Shown one piece after another: positions 9,029 through 17,176 of a stretch of 64,000 nt of DNA; position 1 is the stretch's first letter; each line of letters opens with the position of its first letter. Both the position numbers and the translations under genes were made by a program. Location of the stretch: contig NZ_CP044129.1 of the NCBI RefSeq assembly GCF_009617995.1, positions 2,666,001-2,730,000 on the forward strand, given 5' to 3'. Under the pieces are notes generated by a model. The model did not search any database, had not been told where the DNA came from, and was given only the letters and a program-made list of their open reading frames with translations. The stretch comes from Halomicrobium sp. LC1Hm (lineage in GTDB: Archaea > Halobacteriota > Halobacteria > Halobacteriales > Haloarculaceae).

Positions 9029-10111
9029 TCAGTAATCGCCCAGCAGCGGCGCTCCCTGGGTCTGTCGGAACAGATCGGCGATCAGGCGCACGTCGGCCCG
9101 CCCCTCTTCGAAGGGGGTCCGGACCTCGGCGTCGCCGCGGATACAGGCGACGAAGTGCTCGACCTCTCGCTTGAAGCTCTCCTCGTAGGAGGGCGTTCGG
9201 GTCTCGTCGGAGATCTCGTCGGTGCCGCGCTTGACCCGTACCGACGGCGGCGAGTTCCGGATGAAGGGGTCGTCGAAGGACAGTTCGATCATCCCCGTCG
9301 GCGAGTCGACGCGGACGAATTCCTCGAACCACTTGCGGTCCGAGAGCCCGGAGTCGAGCGTACACCGCCGGCCGCCCTCGTAGACGAGGTTCGCGGTCGC
9401 GTACCGTCCGTCGGCGTACAGGTCGACGTGGTCGATCGACTCGACGCCGCCGAACAGCCCCCGCAAGAGGTTCACGTCGTGACAGATGTGTTCGAGGTGC
9501 CAGTGGTAGTCGTCGGCCAGCTCGTCGTCGTCGCTGTCGATCACCTGCTTGCTGTCGGCGAGTTGCTTCTCGCGGGTCGTCTCGACGACCGACTCGGGGA
9601 CGGCACCGTCGACGAGGTCGTACACCTCCTCGATGTTGCGCCCGTGATTCGGGTCCACGTCGTAGGCGGTGATCTTGTCGACCTGATCGAGTGCCGCGAT
9701 CTCCTCGCGAGCGGCCTCGACGGCGGGCGCGTAGCGCTTGTTGTAGGCGACCATCGCGGTCGCGTCGGCCGCCTCGGCCGCCGAGACCATCCGATCGGCG
9801 TCCGCGACCGAGACCGAGAGCGGTTTCTCGACGAGCGTGTCGATCTCCGCGCCCAGCGTCGTCTCGACCACGTCGGCGTGCTGGCTCGGCGGCGTCAACA
9901 CGATCACGGCGTCGAGTTCTTCGCCGCGTTCGGCGATCATCTCGTCCGCCGACTCGTACCGGTGGGGGACGTTGTACCGCTCGCCCAGCGTCGTGACCCG
10001 CTCGGTGGCGGGATCGGCCAGCGCGTACAGCTCCAGGTCGGGCAGTTCCGTCACGTACGGGATGTGCATGATCTGCGCGATCGTGCCACACCCGATGATA
10101 CCGAATCGCAT
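9029..10111 (-). CDS. Gfo/Idh/MocA-family NAD(P)-dependent dehydrogenase
   Basis: 360 residues. An N-terminal Rossmann fold (FGIIGCGTIAQ, residues 3-13) is followed by the family hallmark VEKPLS (about residues 94-99), with the conserved Lys, and by the catalytic-site pattern EHICHDVNLLRG (about 208-219). Members oxidise sugars, sugar acids or inositols; myo-inositol 2-dehydrogenase (IolG) is one. The substrate is unknown. A TATA box (TGTTATAAC, 10135-10143) lies 25-32 bp upstream, which supports this start and a leaderless message. First gene of a probable two-gene operon with the enolase-superfamily enzyme. Divergent from the aldolase gene across a region with a strong inverted repeat. Confidence 0.88.
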   Translation of the reverse strand: MRFGIIGCGTIAQIMHIPYVTELPDLELYALADPATERVTTLGERYNVPHRYESADEMIAERGEELDAVIVLTPPSQHADVVETTLGAEIDTLVEKPLSVSVADADRMVSAAEAADATAMVAYNKRYAPAVEAAREEIAALDQVDKITAYDVDPNHGRNIEEVYDLVDGAVPESVVETTREKQLADSKQVIDSDDDELADDYHWHLEHICHDVNLLRGLFGGVESIDHVDLYADGRYATANLVYEGGRRCTLDSGLSDRKWFEEFVRVDSPTGMIELSFDDPFIRNSPPSVRVKRGTDEISDETRTPSYEESFKREVEHFVACIRGDAEVRTPFEEGRADVRLIADLFRQTQGAPLLGDY

Positions 10112-10134
10112 ATACGCCGTATCCGGACAGTCGG

Positions 10135-10143
10135 TGTTATAAC
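10135..10143 (-). promoter_or_regulatory. TATA box of the Gfo/Idh dehydrogenase
   Basis: AGTTATAAC on the minus strand, 25-32 bp before the start codon. Confidence 0.55.
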
Positions 10144-10171
10144 TTCCGATAGACGGGGTGGCCGGTGTCCG

Positions 10172-10235
10172 CGGTCGTGTTTAGTGAAGCGAATGCGGGC
10201 GTTGCTACCCAAAATCTGTTAACTAAACACGACCG
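10172..10235. promoter_or_regulatory. 14-bp perfect inverted repeat between divergent promoters (candidate operator)
   Basis: Arms CGGTCGTGTTTAGT (10172-10185) and ACTAAACACGACCG (10222-10235) are exact reverse complements separated by 36 bp. A direct repeat GTGTCCGCG flanks them (about 10166 and 10235). They sit between the TATA box of the leftward dehydrogenase (10135-10143) and a TATA-like GATTTATTTG (10251-10260) for the rightward aldolase, the position expected for a regulator controlling both. The IclR-family protein 5.5 kb away is the obvious candidate, but this link is inference. Confidence 0.6.
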
Positions 10236-10341
10236 TGTCCGCGACCCCGTGATTTATTTGCACTGGCGTCCCAGAGGGGAGACGAAGACACACGGCGCAG
10301 CGACCGGCGAGTGCCCAGGAGTCGCTGTGTCATCCCCACAA

Positions 10342-11133
10342 ATGACACACGTCAAAGACGCAATCGAGGCCGGAGAGTCGCCCCTCGGGACGTGGATCTC
10401 CGTCGGCCATCCCACGATCGCAGAGGCGGTAGCACAGCTCGATATCGACTTCCTCCTCGTCGACATGGAGCACACGACGATGGGGTTAGAGACCGTCGAG
10501 AGCATCGCGCGGAGCGTCGACGCCGCCGACGGCGAGACGGAGGCGGTCGTCCGGGTCCCGTGGAACGATCCCGTCCGACTGAAGCGCGTCGTCGATATCG
10601 GCGTCGCTGGCGTCATGGTCCCGATGGTCGGGACGGCCGAGGAAGCCCGCGAACTCGTCCGCGCCGTGCAGTACCCGCCCGACGGCATCAGGGGGATCGC
10701 TGGCAGCCGGGCAACAGAGTACGGCCGGAACTTCGAGGAGTACGTCGCGAACGCCAACGGGACGATCCTCACGATCGCACAGATCGAGACCGAGGCGGGA
10801 CTGGAAAACGCCGCCGAGATCGCCGCCGTCGACGGCGTCGACGCCCTGTTCGTCGGCCCCGCGGACCTCTCGGGGGCGCTGGGGAAGTTCGCGGAGTGGG
10901 ACTCCCAGTCGCTCACGACGGCCATGGCGTCGGTCATCGAGGCCGGGAACGACGCGGACGTTCCGGTCGGGACGCTGGTCACCGACCTCGACGACATCGA
11001 CACACGGGTACAGCAGGGCCACGACTTCCTCATCGCCGGGAAGGACGTCGCACTGCTGATGGACGGCGTCGACGAAGCCATCGACCGATACGACGCCGCC
11101 TTCGAGGAGACGACGCCCGCCGAACAGGACTAA
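10342..11133 (+). CDS. HpcH/HpaI-family class II aldolase
   Basis: 263 residues of the metal-dependent 2-keto-3-deoxy acid aldolase family (HpcH/HpaI/citrate-lyase fold). Hallmarks are LVDMEH (about residues 38-43), GVMVPMVG (about 90-97) and the long motif IAQIETEAGLEN followed by ALFVGPADLSG (about 145-175), which hold the metal-binding Glu and Asp. The typical reaction is retro-aldol cleavage to pyruvate plus an aldehyde. Start: the ATG of MTHVKDAIEAG is preferred over an upstream GTG that would add 5 residues. A TATA-like element at 10251-10260 implies a leader of about 55 nt. The stop codon TAA touches the palindromic element copy C. Confidence 0.87.
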   Translation: MTHVKDAIEAGESPLGTWISVGHPTIAEAVAQLDIDFLLVDMEHTTMGLETVESIARSVDAADGETEAVVRVPWNDPVRLKRVVDIGVAGVMVPMVGTAEEARELVRAVQYPPDGIRGIAGSRATEYGRNFEEYVANANGTILTIAQIETEAGLENAAEIAAVDGVDALFVGPADLSGALGKFAEWDSQSLTTAMASVIEAGNDADVPVGTLVTDLDDIDTRVQQGHDFLIAGKDVALLMDGVDEAIDRYDAAFEETTPAEQD

Positions 11134-11211
11134 TACTGCCGGCTGTAACTGTTTCAAGATATTCGCGACCCCGTGTCGCGAAATTCTTCACAGACGTACA
11201 GCTGGCAGTAT
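11133..11211. repeat. 79-bp palindromic element, copy C
   Basis: Full copy starting at the last base of the aldolase stop (TAA instead of TGA). Inner stem TTCGCGAC/GTCGCGAA. Its right arm, reverse-complemented, resembles the left arm of copy B, and its left arm resembles the right arm of copy B, so B and C are inverted relative to each other. Confidence 0.85.
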
Positions 11212-11257
11212 AAGCTCGGCGCGCTCGAAGTCGGCGGTCGAGGCGGACAGCGGCGGA

Positions 11258-12754
11258 CTAGCTGTACCAGCGCTCGATCTCGATCGTCTTGTCCGTGTAG
11301 AAGGCGACGGCGTCCTCGCCCTGCGCGTGGAGGTCACCGAAGAACGACTCCTTGGTGCCCCCGAAGTGGAAGAACCCCATCGGCGCGCAGACGCCGACGT
11401 TGACGCCGATGTTGCCGGCGTCGACCTCGTATCGGTACTGGCGTGCCTCGCTGCCGTCCTCGGTGAAGATCGAGGAGGCGTTGCCGTACTCCGTGCCGTC
11501 GACCATCTCGATGGCGTCGTCGAGTGACGGCTGGGCGGCGAGACACAGCACCGGGCCGAAGATCTCGGTCTGGGCGATCTCCATGTCGGCCGTGACGCCC
11601 GCCAACAGCGTCGGCCCCAGGAAGTTGCCGTCGGGATAGTCGGGGTGTTCGAAGCCGCGTCCGTCGACGACGACCTCCGCGCCCTCCTCGACGGCCTCGG
11701 CGATCAGTTCCGTGACCCGTTCGCGAGACGCGCCGGTGATGAGCGGGCCGACGTCGGTGTCCTCGTCGAGGCCGCGTCCGACGGTCAGGTCCTCGACCGC
11801 GTCGACGAGAGCGCCACGCAACTCGTCGTACACGTCACCGACGGCGACGACCACGTCGTTGGCCAGGCAGCGCTGCCCGGCGTTGGCGTAGCCCGAGCCG
11901 ACGATGTTTGGCACCGACTGGTCGAGTTCGGCCGACGGCGTGACGACCGCGAAGTTCTTCGCGCCGCCCTGGGCCTGGACGCGCTTGCCGTGCTGGGCGG
12001 CGGTCTCGTAGACGTGTCGAGCGACCGGCGTCGAACCGACGAACGAGACCCCCTCGATGCCGTCGTGTTCCAGCAGCGCGTCGACCGTCTCGACGCCGCC
12101 GTTGACGAGGTTGACGACGCCGTCGGGGAACTCGACGGCCTCGATCGCCTCGAAGATGAGCTGTGCGGTGAGGGGCACCTTCTCGCTGGGCTTGAGGACG
12201 AAGGTGTTCCCCGTCGCGACCGCGTAGGGGAGGAACCACAGCGGGATCATCGACGGGAAGTTGAACGGCGTGACGGCGGCGAAGGTCCCCAGTGGCTGGC
12301 GGACGGCCGTCTCGTCCATCCCGGGGGCGACATCTTCGACGGTCCCGCTGGCCTCGCGGAGCATGTTCGGGATGCCGGTGGCGACTTCGACGTTCTCGAT
12401 CCCGCGACGGATCTCCCCGCGGGCCTCCGCGACGGTCTTGCCGTGCTCCCGAGAGAGCGCGTGCGCGATCTGTGCTTCCCGCGCTTCCAGTTCGTGTTTC
12501 AGGTCGAAGAGGTACTGGACCCGCTCGACCGGTGGCGTTCGCCGCCACTCTTCGAAGGCGTCGTTGGCCGTCTGGACTGCGTCGTCGACGTCGTCGGCGC
12601 TGGAAAACGGTACGTCGGCGAGGGACTCTCCGGTAGCCGGATCGACGACCGGCTGGCCGTCCGCCGACCCGGACGCCCACTCGCCGCCGACGTAGTTCCG
12701 GACGGCGTCGGGGATCGCAGTCGCTGCTGGGGGCTGCTCGTGCTTGCGTGTCAT
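11258..12754 (-). CDS. mmsA: CoA-acylating methylmalonate-semialdehyde-type dehydrogenase
   Basis: 498-residue aldehyde dehydrogenase. The catalytic Cys lies in GYANAGQRCLA (about residues 274-284). The usual general-base motif ELGGK is replaced by QAQGGAKNF (about 244-252), as in the MMSDH/IolA group, which transfers the acyl group to CoA instead of water. The N-terminus NYVGGEWASG and PFNFPSMIPLWFLPYA match this group. In inositol or valine catabolism such enzymes make acetyl-CoA or propionyl-CoA from malonate- or methylmalonate-semialdehyde with NAD. Downstream of the ThDP enzyme on the same strand (73-bp gap). The island context suggests it is the final oxidation of the pathway. Confidence 0.88.
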   Translation of the reverse strand: MTRKHEQPPAATAIPDAVRNYVGGEWASGSADGQPVVDPATGESLADVPFSSADDVDDAVQTANDAFEEWRRTPPVERVQYLFDLKHELEAREAQIAHALSREHGKTVAEARGEIRRGIENVEVATGIPNMLREASGTVEDVAPGMDETAVRQPLGTFAAVTPFNFPSMIPLWFLPYAVATGNTFVLKPSEKVPLTAQLIFEAIEAVEFPDGVVNLVNGGVETVDALLEHDGIEGVSFVGSTPVARHVYETAAQHGKRVQAQGGAKNFAVVTPSAELDQSVPNIVGSGYANAGQRCLANDVVVAVGDVYDELRGALVDAVEDLTVGRGLDEDTDVGPLITGASRERVTELIAEAVEEGAEVVVDGRGFEHPDYPDGNFLGPTLLAGVTADMEIAQTEIFGPVLCLAAQPSLDDAIEMVDGTEYGNASSIFTEDGSEARQYRYEVDAGNIGVNVGVCAPMGFFHFGGTKESFFGDLHAQGEDAVAFYTDKTIEIERWYS

Positions 12755-12827
12755 GCGTTGATGGAGTCAGGACGAGACCACATAGATGTTACGACAGCCG
12801 GGACCGCCGGCAGCGCGCGGCCGAGGC

Positions 12828-14567
12828 TTACTCCTGGAGGTCCGCGAGATCCCACTCGCCGGTGACGATCGCGCCGGAGTCGGGGTTGTCGGGCTCGACG
12901 ACCGCCTCGACCATCGCGGGCCCGTCGTGGGCGACCGCGTCTTCGAGGGCGGCGTCGAGGTTCTCGGGCTTGACGACGCGCTCGGCGTAGTCGAGGTTGA
13001 ACGAGTCGGCCATCGCCATGTAGTCGACCCCGGCGTCCTCGTCGAACTCCGTGTTGAGGACGCGGTCCCAGCCGTACTTGTCGACCTGGAGGTTCCGGAT
13101 CGACTTCCAGCCACGGTTGTTGAGGACCAGGTAGGTCACGTCGACGCCGTGTTCGACGGCCGCGGCCACCTCCTGGTTACACATCAGGAAGCTCCCGTCG
13201 CCCTCGATGTCGACGACGGGGCTGTCGGGCTTGCCGAGTTTGGCACCGATCGCCGCTGAGACGCCAAAGCCCATCGTCGAGAAGCCGCCACAGGAGACGT
13301 TCGTCCGGGGCTCGTATACCGGGAACTCGGGGTTGACCGTCTCCTGGGGCTGGCCGGCACTGGAGACGACGACGCCGTCTCTGGGCAACACCTCGCGCAG
13401 CGACGCCAGCACGCGGGAGATGCTCATCGGGACACTGTCGTCGTCCCAGCGCTCCTGGACCATCGCCGCCCACTCGTCCCACAGCTCCTGTATCTCCGCG
13501 TAGTAGTCGTTGTCGTCGGTCGAGACGGGCTCCATCCGCTCGCGCAGTTGCTCGGTGAGCTGGCGAGTGACCACCTTCGCGTCGCCCTGGATGCCGACCT
13601 CGATGGGGTAGTTCTTCCCGATCTCCTGGGGATCGATGTCGACGTGGATCAGCTTGCTCGGCGGGATCTCGAAGCTGACGCCCGCCTCGAACGACGAGGT
13701 GTGCATATCGGTGAAGCGACAGCCGACGGCGAGGATCGTGTCGGCGTTGGACGCGAGTTCGTTCCCGGCCGTCGAGCCGATCCACCCCGCGTAGCCGACG
13801 AACAGGTCGTGGTCCTCGGGGATGATCCCCTTGGCCTGGAACGTCGGGACGACGGGTGCCTGGAGGTGTTCGGCCAGCGCTTGCACCTCGTCCCAGGCCT
13901 CCGCGAGCATCGTCCCGCCGCCGGGAACGATCACCGGCCGATCGGCCTCGGCCAGCAGCGTCGCGGCCTCCGAGACCGTCTCCGGATCGCCACCGGGGCG
14001 ACTGTGAGGCCGGTGCTGGGTGGGTTCGGGCAGCGTCACGTCGGCGGCAGCGCCCTGTACGTCCATCGGCACGTCGACGTGAACCGGACCCGGACGGCCG
14101 GAGCGGGCGATCTGGAAGGCCCGCCGGAGCACGCGAGGGAGCTGCTCGACGGAGCTGACCTCGAAGCTCTGTTTCGTGACCGGCTCCATGACGCTCGGGA
14201 AGTCGCCGGGCTTCTGGCGTTCGATCTCCTGGAGGATCCCCTGGCCGTACTCGTGGGTCTGTGGCGCGCCGGTGAAGACGACCATCGGGATCGAGTCGAC
14301 GTAGGCCGTCGCGACGCCGGTGACCGTGTTGGTCGCGCCGGGGCCGATCGAGGTGAAGACGGCCAGTGGCTCGCCGGTCACGCGGGCGTACCCGTCTGCG
14401 AGGTGAGCGGCACCTTGCTCGTGACGCGGTTGGACGACCGATACGTCGGAGTCGTTGAAGGCGTCGAGCAGGTTCGTGCTCCCGTGGCCGGGAATCCCGA
14501 CGAGGTACTCGACGCCCTCCTTCTCAAGATACGTGGCGATAATCTCGCCACCGTTCATTCGAGACAT
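12828..14567 (-). CDS. Thiamine-diphosphate-dependent enzyme (acetolactate synthase-like)
   Basis: 579 residues with the three-domain ThDP fold: the catalytic Glu in RHEQGAAHLADGYAR (about residues 47-61), a GPGATNTVTGVATAYVDS loop (about 74-91), and the ThDP/Mg motif beginning EGDGSF and ending LNNRGW (about 465-500). It is similar to acetolactate synthase large subunits, but no regulatory-subunit gene is nearby, and it sits in a catabolic island; IolD-type hydrolases and other ALS-like lyases share this fold. TATA box TTTAATAATT at 14591-14600 supports this start. A second ATG three codons later is possible. Function as an inosose-derived ring hydrolase or 2-keto acid decarboxylase is inference. 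Confidence 0.85.
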   Translation of the reverse strand: MSRMNGGEIIATYLEKEGVEYLVGIPGHGSTNLLDAFNDSDVSVVQPRHEQGAAHLADGYARVTGEPLAVFTSIGPGATNTVTGVATAYVDSIPMVVFTGAPQTHEYGQGILQEIERQKPGDFPSVMEPVTKQSFEVSSVEQLPRVLRRAFQIARSGRPGPVHVDVPMDVQGAAADVTLPEPTQHRPHSRPGGDPETVSEAATLLAEADRPVIVPGGGTMLAEAWDEVQALAEHLQAPVVPTFQAKGIIPEDHDLFVGYAGWIGSTAGNELASNADTILAVGCRFTDMHTSSFEAGVSFEIPPSKLIHVDIDPQEIGKNYPIEVGIQGDAKVVTRQLTEQLRERMEPVSTDDNDYYAEIQELWDEWAAMVQERWDDDSVPMSISRVLASLREVLPRDGVVVSSAGQPQETVNPEFPVYEPRTNVSCGGFSTMGFGVSAAIGAKLGKPDSPVVDIEGDGSFLMCNQEVAAAVEHGVDVTYLVLNNRGWKSIRNLQVDKYGWDRVLNTEFDEDAGVDYMAMADSFNLDYAERVVKPENLDAALEDAVAHDGPAMVEAVVEPDNPDSGAIVTGEWDLADLQE

Positions 14568-14590
14568 CTCGTGCGTACCGACGGAACCCC

Positions 14591-14600
14591 AATTATTAAA
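14591..14600 (-). promoter_or_regulatory. TATA box of the ThDP enzyme gene
   Basis: TTTAATAATT on the minus strand, 24-33 bp upstream of the ATG: an A/T island in GC-rich DNA, consistent with a leaderless transcript. Confidence 0.6.
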
Positions 14601-14630
14601 CGTACCTCAAAGCCGACGGGACGATTGCGC

Positions 14631-15608
14631 TCACAGCGACGGGATGACCTCGTCGCCCATCACCTCGAAGAACCGTTCCGGCTCCGGACTGGTGTTGCCG
14701 AGCGCGATCCGGTCGAAGCCCATCTCCGCGTACGCTTCGAGCTGGCCGGCGATCTCGGCCGGGTCGTCGGCGATGAGGAACTTCGCCTCGACCTGTTCGC
14801 GCGTGGCCTTCTCCCCCTCGCGCTCGATCGCCTTCGGGTTCGCCAGCGCGCGGTCGAAGACGTCCTGCGTGGTCGCCCACCACGGTCGGGTCGATTCGCG
14901 GGCCCGCTCGCGGTCCTCGTCGTAGGACGCGATCACGAGCAGCGTCGTCTCGATCTGGTCGGGGTCTCGGCCGGCGTCTGTCGCGTACCGCCTGATCGCC
15001 GGGTACATCCGCTCCGTGTACTCCTCGCCGGTCTTGACCGTGATGAACCCGTCCCCGTACTCGCCGGTCAGCGACGCCGTGCTGGGACCGTTGGCCGCGA
15101 TCTGTACCTCGGGTCGTTCGTCGGGCATCGTGTAGAGGCGGGCGTCGTCGACCTCGTAGTGCTCGCCCTCGTAGCTGTAGAAGCCGTCGTTCTCCCAGAG
15201 CCCGTGGACGATCTCCAGCGTCTCTTCGAGGCGGTTGCGCCGGACGTCGTACTCGGGCCACTCGTGTCCGAGCGGTTTCTCGTTCATCGCCTCGCCGGTC
15301 GACAGCCCGAGGACGACCCGCTCGTCGTGCATCGACTGGAGCGTGGCGAAGGCCTGGGCGACGAGCGCTGGGTGGTAGTGTTCGCCTGCCGGCGTCACGC
15401 ACGTCCCGACCGGGAGGTCGACGCGCTCGATCGCCGCCCCGAGCCACGACCACGCGAACCCCGCCTCTGCGTCCGTGTGAAACCAGGGGTGGAAGTGATC
15501 CGAGGTCCAGATGAAGTCAAAGCCGTTCGCCGCAGCGAGCTCGGAGAATTCCAGTAGCTCCGACGGACTGTACTGCTCCTGGTGGGCCATGTAATCGACT
15601 GCGACCAT
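14631..15608 (-). CDS. F420-dependent LLM-class oxidoreductase (FGD-like)
   Basis: 325 residues, luciferase-like TIM barrel of the group that includes F420-dependent glucose-6-phosphate dehydrogenase. FIWTSDHFHPWF (about residues 30-41) carries the conserved His near the F420 deazaflavin, and GLSTGEAMNE (about 100-109) and AANGPSTASLTGEYGDG (about 170-186) are typical. It probably oxidises a sugar or alcohol, or reduces a substrate, with F420. Start choice: a TATA box (CTATACGG, minus strand 15633-15640) lies 25-32 bp upstream of this ATG; the frame open further upstream would cross it. Divergent from the IclR gene and 63 bp upstream of the ThDP enzyme, so likely part of the same regulon. Confidence 0.85.
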   Translation of the reverse strand: MVAVDYMAHQEQYSPSELLEFSELAAANGFDFIWTSDHFHPWFHTDAEAGFAWSWLGAAIERVDLPVGTCVTPAGEHYHPALVAQAFATLQSMHDERVVLGLSTGEAMNEKPLGHEWPEYDVRRNRLEETLEIVHGLWENDGFYSYEGEHYEVDDARLYTMPDERPEVQIAANGPSTASLTGEYGDGFITVKTGEEYTERMYPAIRRYATDAGRDPDQIETTLLVIASYDEDRERARESTRPWWATTQDVFDRALANPKAIEREGEKATREQVEAKFLIADDPAEIAGQLEAYAEMGFDRIALGNTSPEPERFFEVMGDEVIPSL

Positions 15609-15632
15609 CGTATCCCGGGATTTCGGCGAGAA

Positions 15633-15640
15633 CCGTATAG
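15633..15640 (-). promoter_or_regulatory. TATA box of the FGD-like gene
   Basis: CTATACGG on the minus strand at leaderless spacing; this decides the start at 15608. Confidence 0.5.
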
Positions 15641-15749
15641 CCTTTTCCCTGTGGGACAGAACGCCGTGGTGTCGCGCCGCGCGTCGCCGCCACTCGACGA
15701 TTCGGTCGGATACCACGAACGCACCACGTCGTTCGCACTAGCCGAACGA

Positions 15750-15757
15750 CTATATAT
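15750..15757 (+). promoter_or_regulatory. TATA box of the iclR-family gene
   Basis: CTATATAT, centred 25 bp upstream of the ATG at 15779; one of the clearest archaeal TATA boxes in the window. Confidence 0.65.
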
Positions 15758-15778
15758 CAGTAGCCTGTACAGCCGGGC

Positions 15779-16543
15779 ATGGCCAGCGAGCACCAGTCCC
15801 GAACGGTGGACGCGGTACAGACGAGCCTGGACATCATCGAGTTCCTCCAGTCGGTCGAGAGCGCCGGGATCACGGAGATCGCCGACGCGGTGAACCGGTC
15901 GAAAGGAACGGTCCACGGACACATGGCGACGCTCGTCGACAACGAGTACGTCGTGAACGACGACGGCACGTACCGGCTGAGCCTCCAGTATCTCGACCTC
16001 GCAGAGACGGTCAAAGACCGCCTCCAGATCTACGACGTGGTGCGCAAGGAGCTGGACGACCTGGCAGAGGAGTGTGGAGAGCTCGCACAGTTCGCCACCG
16101 AGGAGCACGGAAAGGCGGTGTACATCTACAAGACCGAGGGCGAAGACGCCGTCCAGACCGCGTCGTCGGTCGGCAACCGGGCGCATCTCCACTGTCTCTC
16201 GCTGGGCAAGGCGATGCTCGCACGGATGGACGAGAGCCGGGTCGAAGCGATCGTCGACGAGCACGGACTGCCGGCGTTCACCGACGCGACGATCACCACC
16301 CGGCCGGAGCTGTTCGACGAACTCGAAGCGATACGCGAGCGCGGCTACGCCTTCGACCGCGAAGAGCGCATCGAGGGGCTTCGCTGTGTCGCCGCTCCGA
16401 TCACGATGAACGACGAAGTGATGGGCGCGATCAGCATCTCCGGGCCGGCCAGTCGCTTCAGCGGACCGCTGTACGAAGACGAACTCCCGAACCTGGTGAC
16501 GCGGTCGGCCAACGTCATCGAGATCAACGCGCAGTTCTCCTGA
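15779..16543 (+). CDS. IclR-family transcriptional regulator
   Basis: 254 residues: N-terminal winged helix (residues about 10-75, with SAGITEIADAVNRSKGTVHGHMATL split over the recognition helices) and a C-terminal IclR effector domain with QTASSVGNRAHLHCLSLGKA and RGYAFDREERIEGLRCVAAP. Haloarchaeal IclR proteins are known to control sugar catabolism (for example XacR of pentose degradation). It is divergent from the FGD-like gene and is the only regulator in the catabolic island, so it probably controls that island, perhaps binding the inverted repeat at 10172-10235. The stop TGA overlaps a fragment of the palindromic element. Confidence 0.9.
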   Translation: MASEHQSRTVDAVQTSLDIIEFLQSVESAGITEIADAVNRSKGTVHGHMATLVDNEYVVNDDGTYRLSLQYLDLAETVKDRLQIYDVVRKELDDLAEECGELAQFATEEHGKAVYIYKTEGEDAVQTASSVGNRAHLHCLSLGKAMLARMDESRVEAIVDEHGLPAFTDATITTRPELFDELEAIRERGYAFDREERIEGLRCVAAPITMNDEVMGAISISGPASRFSGPLYEDELPNLVTRSANVIEINAQFS

Positions 16544-16565
16544 TACCGTCGGCCGTACGTCTGGA
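16543..16565. repeat. Palindromic element remnant D (left arm only)
   Basis: ATACCGTCGGCCGTACGTCT directly at the IclR stop TGA matches the left arm of copies A and B; no right arm is recognisable downstream. Confidence 0.55.
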
Positions 16566-17176
16566 CAGTAGCGCCGTGTCGAGAACGAAACCGACCGGGT
16601 GTCCAGCGGTGGCGAAGGGCGTTCGTCTCTCGCAAACAGACTGCCGTCGTTCAGTGACCGGCGGTCGTCTCAGCGACGCCGCACAGAGTCTATCAGGAAT
16701 GATCACGGTGTTTCGACAATAGAATAACACGAGTACCGTTGATACGGGATTGTTTCAGTCCCGCCGCTTCGCAGAGAACTCGTCGAGCGGCATTGCGTTT
16801 GGGAGTGCCGAACGCCCGCGGTGTCGTGACGCCGAGAGCGGTGTAGAGAGACAGCGAGCGTTCCCCCAGCGTCCCACAGCACGACCGTCGAGACCCCAGA
16901 TATCGGGCACCGTCTCGGCGCGGCTCGCGATCGGTCGGCTACGAACTCTCGACGCGACGGGCGGGGCAACTGGCGACAGAACGGGGCACTCACGGCGATT
17001 TCGTTCGACCGTCCCGAACAGAGAGCAGCGACTCGACGCCGGTTTCGGACGGTGCAGGGCGTTGTAGAACAGGGGACGGCAGACGGTTCGCGGTCGTGGT
17101 TCGGACGGTGATCGACCGTGCGAGGTTCGCGACTCGGCCCGGGGCGTCGTCGCGGCCGTTCAGCCGACCGCCTCGA
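16566..17176. other. Intergenic region without recognisable gene
   Basis: About 610 bp between the IclR gene and the end of the glycerophosphodiesterase gene. Frames here show irregular codon usage and no known motifs. A few hairpin-like stretches occur, for example GATACGGGATTG...CAGTCCCG near 16740-16763. No TATA box with a matching start was seen. Confidence 0.4.

Noticed and set aside
7560-10091. Long minus-strand frame of about 840 codons across the catabolic genes
   Set aside because: It is Arg/Pro-rich and overlaps three genes with clear enzyme motifs in other frames; a codon-bias shadow.
12828-14567. Naming the ThDP enzyme ilvB
   Set aside because: No ilvN or ilvC adjoins it and the setting is catabolic, so biosynthetic acetolactate synthase is only one option.
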